Positions 59,997 to 64,000 of a stretch of 64,000 nt of DNA are shown piece after piece. The translations under genes were made by a program, and so were the position numbers. The notes below the pieces were generated by a model, which searched no databases, had not been told where the DNA came from, and saw only the letters and a program-made list of their open reading frames with translations. The DNA is taken from NCBI GenBank assembly GCA_900155495.1, contig FTLJ01000333.1, positions 1 to 64,000 on the forward strand, written 5' to 3'. Positions within the stretch are counted from its first letter, which is position 1. Each line of letters starts with the position of its first letter. This stretch comes from Porogramme epimiltina (lineage: Eukaryota; Basidiomycota; Agaricomycetes; Polyporales; Polyporaceae).

Positions 59997-60502
59997 ATGT
60001 CTGTGCCCTCCTTCAAGCTCCCGAGCGAGGGCGCGTTTCCGACGCTCTCTTTTTCCCCCTCTGATGCCTGCGTGGTGGTCACGGAGACGTGGATCGCGAT
60101 CGGGCTCAGCGCGACGCTCTGGCTGTCGTGGTCGGACGGGCGCCGGCCATGGCGCGCCTCGGCGAAGACGGAGCGAGAGCGGGACGCAGGACGCCAGACG
60201 GCTCGAGCGCAGGGTCGAGTCGGGGTCAACCACGGGGGAAGACGGCCGTCTTCAGGCACCTGCGGGCGATCGTGAAGGAGAAGAGGGCGGCCTACGGCGT
60301 GCCCTGGCGCGCAGACCACCGCGGGCAGGAAGATGGTATGACAAACGAAGAAGCTCAGCAGGTTGGTAAAGACATGATCACGAGAAGGAGGGACGAGGCC
60401 GTGAAGATCGCGACAGAGTGGGGGATGGAGGCGACGATGCGCCACCGTGGTACATATGCATATGTATGTACTTCGTCGATCAATATCATCCGATCTCCGC
60501 AA
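59997..60502 (+). other. Possible hypothetical gene, weak
   Basis: ATG 59997 opens a frame MSVPSFKLPSEGAFPTLSFS with a hydrophobic stretch (TETWIAIGLSATLWLSW). A second frame at 60230-60470 reads KTAVFRHLRAIVKEKRAAYG then MTNEEAQQVGKDMITRRRDE, helical and charged. The two could be exons of one small membrane protein, but no convincing intron joins them. It could equally be a broken gene. Confidence 0.3.
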
Positions 60503-60575
60503 TGACTACTCCAATATCGACTGCTTCAAAGGATAGACCGACAAACTCGTCAGCTTCGCTGGCTCCTCAACGCTC

Positions 60576-61170
60576 GCAGGGCTTGCTCTGCCGCTTGCTC
60601 CCTCGCGTCGGACGGCGACAGCCCTGAATCCCTCATTCGACGCCGTCAACTTGCCAGGTATCTTAGAAGCAGGTACGAACAGATGCGCCGGAGGGAAAAG
60701 ACTCCCAACGAGCCCATGCGGTCCAGGTGGGCCTTTTTCGTGGGCCGGCTTGTATCGCGTCAGGCCAATGAAGCAGGGGCGGCAACCTGTGGAGCTGGAC
60801 GTAACCCGAGTACTCCATGCGCCAATCCGCTCGAACGCTCAGGATCCCACGCTGTACGTCCCGGGGGTTGTTATAGGAAAAGCGCTTACGTGAAGGAGAC
60901 ATTACGAGTCTAAAGTTCTGGTAAGGGTCCGTGCGGGGAGGCCTCGAAGTTGCTAGTAATATAGCGACTATAGTAGTAGGGCTGCTTATTACTAGACCCT
61001 TTCAGCTTTAAGTTCGCTCAACCCCTGATATTTATACACCTGACTAGGATACGGTATTCGGGAAGCCTCTTTGGATGCTCGGTGTTCATATGTGACCTCC
61101 CGGCATCAGCTTGTGGTCGTGTGGTCGAAGTGCGCCCGGTGGCTTTCGGAGGCATCGTAGGAGGAAGTTG
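60576..61170 (+). repeat. Dispersed repeat, copy 2 (about 0.6 kb)
   Basis: This is the partner of 54536-55151. In this copy the shared frame stays open for about 75 codons from ATG 60683 (MRRREKTPNEPMRSRWAFFV) while copy 1 has stops. Downstream blocks (TTTAAGTTCGCTC, TTGTGGTCGTGTGGTCGAAG) are kept in order. Confidence 0.75.
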
Positions 61171-62280
61171 ACGGACCGGGACTTGTGGACTGATCATGAT
61201 GATAACCGTCAGCTAAGTTGCGCGTAGTCTCCGCGTACAAGGCTGTACTACACTACTCTGCGGGTGCATGCACATACGTGATTGAGGCACATCTCAATCC
61301 ACGTTTGATTGCTTTCGGTCTGGGTTCCGTTGTATAAGGACCAAGTGAGCCTGGTCACCGGGCAATGGGCCCGGGACTACTAGTAACGTCGACTGTGGCG
61401 GCGGCCGTCAGCGAAGAGATGGAAGCGCTTGTGCTTATGTAAGCGCGAGCCGCCCGCAGCATTTCGAACGACGTCTGAGTCAATGTCCATGGTCGGCGAT
61501 ATCCCTCAGCTAACAATGCTCACCCTCCTCCTCGTGTTACACACACAATCTTTCACTGGTTGATAATCTCTCTAGAGGGGGGGTATAGTGCTGAAAATGC
61601 TGGCCGAGCCCTTAGCACCTGGGCTTCGACGAGGTTCGCTGCTAGTAGTTGCGGCGAGTTAGACTGCTAATTTCACTAGTTCCTTTGCAATACAATCTGC
61701 AAGCCGAAAGCCAACCTCAGCTATTTTCACGGAGCCGCCCAGAAGGGCGATGACTCTATCAAGGAATGGCAATGGACAGTCACCTGTCACCTGTCGTGGG
61801 TCAGGCTGTCAGTGGCGGGAGGACGTGCCGGGAGGGCTCACCTTGTCAGTGTGGCGGCGGCGTGGGAGCTACTGTGCCTTCGGGGCCCCTGCGCTGCGCG
61901 TAGTACGTCGATGTGGGTCCGCTCGCAATCGGGGCTACGGGGAGGCATGTGTTCGAACTCAAAATGATATCTCCTACCGTCAAATGTTAACCTAACATAA
62001 CCTAATAAGTAGCTAGGGACGACGCACACCCCGTGTAAGTGCCGTGGCCTAACTTCACCTAGGACTTCCCTGACCGCCTCCGCTCGACCAACGTACTCTC
62101 CTTTCTGCCTTGACAACAGGCGTTGAGATCTGTGCCAGAAGACGGCACACGGATTTGAAACCCTCCCTCCAACCAATATCTAGGCACTTATATCTCTCGA
62201 GAACTCCTGGCTCTAAACAATGCTGACGCGATACTTAGCACACACCCCCCTCAACAACCCCCACGAATCACTCAGGGGTC
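61171..62280. other. Upstream region of HET E, nothing recognised
   Basis: No gene is supported. Frames at 61750-62176 on both strands have no motif. Confidence 0.45.
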
Positions 62281-64000
62281 ATGATCGAATATGAAGGTGT
62301 TTTGGGAGAAACCCTGGAGTATCAGAGAACCGCGTCGCGGACCCTCACTATGCCCCAACCGGATCCTTCCCTCCCTCCACGTCCTGAGTTCCCCCCTGTC
62401 GTTGTGGATAATCTCTGTGGCCCATCCCTCTACGACGGGGGTGACTTCGCGACGTACCCCGAACGACACGGATGGGTAGTCCACCATCAAGATAAACAGT
62501 GCCACCCGCTTTGCCCGCCCGCCGGTATCTGCTTCGACGGCATAGAGCGCCGCTTCCGCAAGGACCATTACAAAACATACGGGCCGGTTTCACCGATGCT
62601 CTCCCGCAAAGATGGAGTTCCGGTCACCCACACGAGCAAGGCGGCGTTGCTCCAGTCATGGCTGTTCTTCGGCGTACTTCATGAGGTGTCGAGGATGTGC
62701 GGCCTCACCATCGACTTTCGGAAGGAGTTCATTGTCGAATGCGGACTAAAAGTTTCAACTCAGGCGCTGAACGGTATGGCCGCCCGCTGGTTTTCGTCCC
62801 TCGGCAGAGGGGCGGTAGGCGATATAGCACTCGTAAACAGGCTTATAACCATAGCACGACAAATGACACTGCTTCTCTGTCAAGAAGTCTCTAGTAGACC
62901 AGAGTGCAGCTCAGCCTATGAATACACTCCTGAAGAAGCTACTATCCTATTCTCCATCGACGTCCTCCTCCGCATAGTCACACTACACCTTGTACTGCAT
63001 GTCGAATCTCCGGCATTTGCTCGAAATGTCGGGGATGGATATCGCAGTTATCAGGAACGCATTGACACAATGATGACCGACGGGCGCGTCCCTGGCAATA
63101 GAGAATTTTACTTCAAAATCTTTCTTTTAAAGAGTGAAACAACTGTATCGCGCGGCTGGTGTACCAGTGAGCGTATCGAGGAGAACTTCCCTTGGCATAC
63201 GGACGGCTTTGAAGCTACTCTCGAGCGGACCACGATTCGAAATCACGAGGCCTGTGGACAGGTGATGTGTCTGGCATTACAAGTTAATGCGTCCACCTAC
63301 AAGACAGCGCACACTTCATCTACATGTCTCTGCGACTTTGTTGGAGTCCAAGGCGATGAATTGGTGAAGATACTCAAAGAGGATCAAGTCCCGGTTGTGG
63401 TCATAACTGAAGACTCGAGGTTGCAGGTTATGAGCAGTATAAACTATCCCTATATCGCCTTATCTCATATATGTGAGTGTCGTCGGTCCTTCCTTGAGTA
63501 TCTTGAAGTTGATCTTTGCCAGGGGCGGATGGCTTAGGAAACCAGACACAGAACGCATTACCCCGATGCCAGCTTCGCCGTCTGCATGGCTATATCACTC
63601 GCCTACATGAAGTCCACACGGGCTCCTCAGGTTCTACCTCCTGCATCGGCCCTATAGCGTTGTGGATAGATACGCTATGCATCCCAGTTGATCCAATAAA
63701 CGAAGCCTATCGGAATGAGGCTATCCGTCTAATGTCGGTCACATTTCAGCGGGCAAATGCTGTGCTCGTCCTCGACAAAGAGCTTGAGATTGTGGATGCC
63801 GCGACAACATCCTTCCTCGAATTAGGGATACGGGTTTTGCGAAGTGCATGGATGAAGCGACTGTGGACATGGGAAGAGGCGGTGTGTGCTTTGAAGGAGG
63901 CCCACGATAGCACCCCTTCTTTGCATGACAGAAGACCCACAGCAAAACTTAGGCTATACTTCCAGATGAACGATGGACCCTTATATCTTTGGGACCAATT
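62281..64000 (+). CDS. HET-domain protein, copy E (cut by window end)
   Basis: Exon 1 is 62281-63472. A 50-bp intron splits the Trp codon of SHI-W-ADGLGNQ (Trp about 398). Exon 2 begins at 63523 and is open to the window edge. The start MIEYEGVLGETLEYQRTASR aligns with copies A and C upstream of the MPxxxPSLPPRPEF block, supporting the long start. HET motifs seen: LWIDTLCIPVDP, NEAIRLMSVTFQRANAVLVL, AWMKRLWTWEEAVCALKE, then FQMNDGPLYLWDQ at the edge. Comparable copies have about 380 more codons. It is the only A-E family member on the plus strand and 26 kb from the nearest sister, so the family is not a simple tandem array. Confidence 0.88.

Noticed and set aside
59885..60502. 205-codon minus-strand open frame
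   Set aside because: It is antisense to better-looking plus-strand frames and has no recognisable motif.

Overview
This is nuclear DNA of a filamentous fungus, most likely an Agaricomycete and possibly Polyporales. The genes have many short introns (about 45-90 nt, GTNNGT donors), including 5- and 7-nt micro-exons. The gene families point the same way: HET-domain proteins with a long N-terminal region, FunK1-type kinases and a BTB protein of the Agaricomycete type. The placement is inferred from gene style, not from a search.

The left half (about 1-36 kb) is an accessory, rearranging region. It holds four minus-strand copies of one HET gene (A 1948-4773, B 5934-8801, C 13531-16283, D 33539-36081). 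A fifth copy, E, sits on the plus strand at the right edge (62281 to the window end). All five share one intron in the tryptophan codon of the S-H-V/I-W motif. Two intact FunK1-like kinases lie in tandem at 21.4-28.2 kb with matching exons and matching TATA boxes. Two kinase 3'-end fossils lie just upstream of HET A and HET B, so HET and kinase genes seem to have been copied as neighbours. The region also holds a PIF/Harbinger-like 816-bp element, a Tc1/mariner-like 835-bp element, a 487-bp insertion inside one kinase fossil, a foldback-like repeat, a broken CmcJ-type oxidoreductase, a BTB gene and an intact aldo-keto reductase.

The centre and right (about 36.7-57.3 kb) carry mostly intact genes: a small secreted cysteine-rich protein, SRP9, a mitochondrial 2-oxodicarboxylate carrier, an unrecognised conserved-looking protein, a second type of HET protein, GPI ethanolamine phosphate transferase 1 (MCD4/PIG-N), a secreted alpha-L-rhamnosidase-like glycosidase and a C2H2 zinc-finger protein. 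From about 57.3 to 62.2 kb the sequence is gene-poor, with one member of a 0.6-kb repeat pair (the other is at 54.5 kb).

The most interesting system is the HET/FunK1 family cluster. HET domains in ascomycetes trigger incompatibility cell death, and FunK1 kinases are expanded in mushroom-forming fungi with little known function. Here both families show duplication, fossils, start-codon loss, tail replacement and a frameshift, as expected of a fast-evolving recognition or defence locus. That role is inference. Exon joins below were built by hand from splice signals, reading frame and paralogue alignment; for each intact complete gene the exon lengths sum to a whole number of codons.
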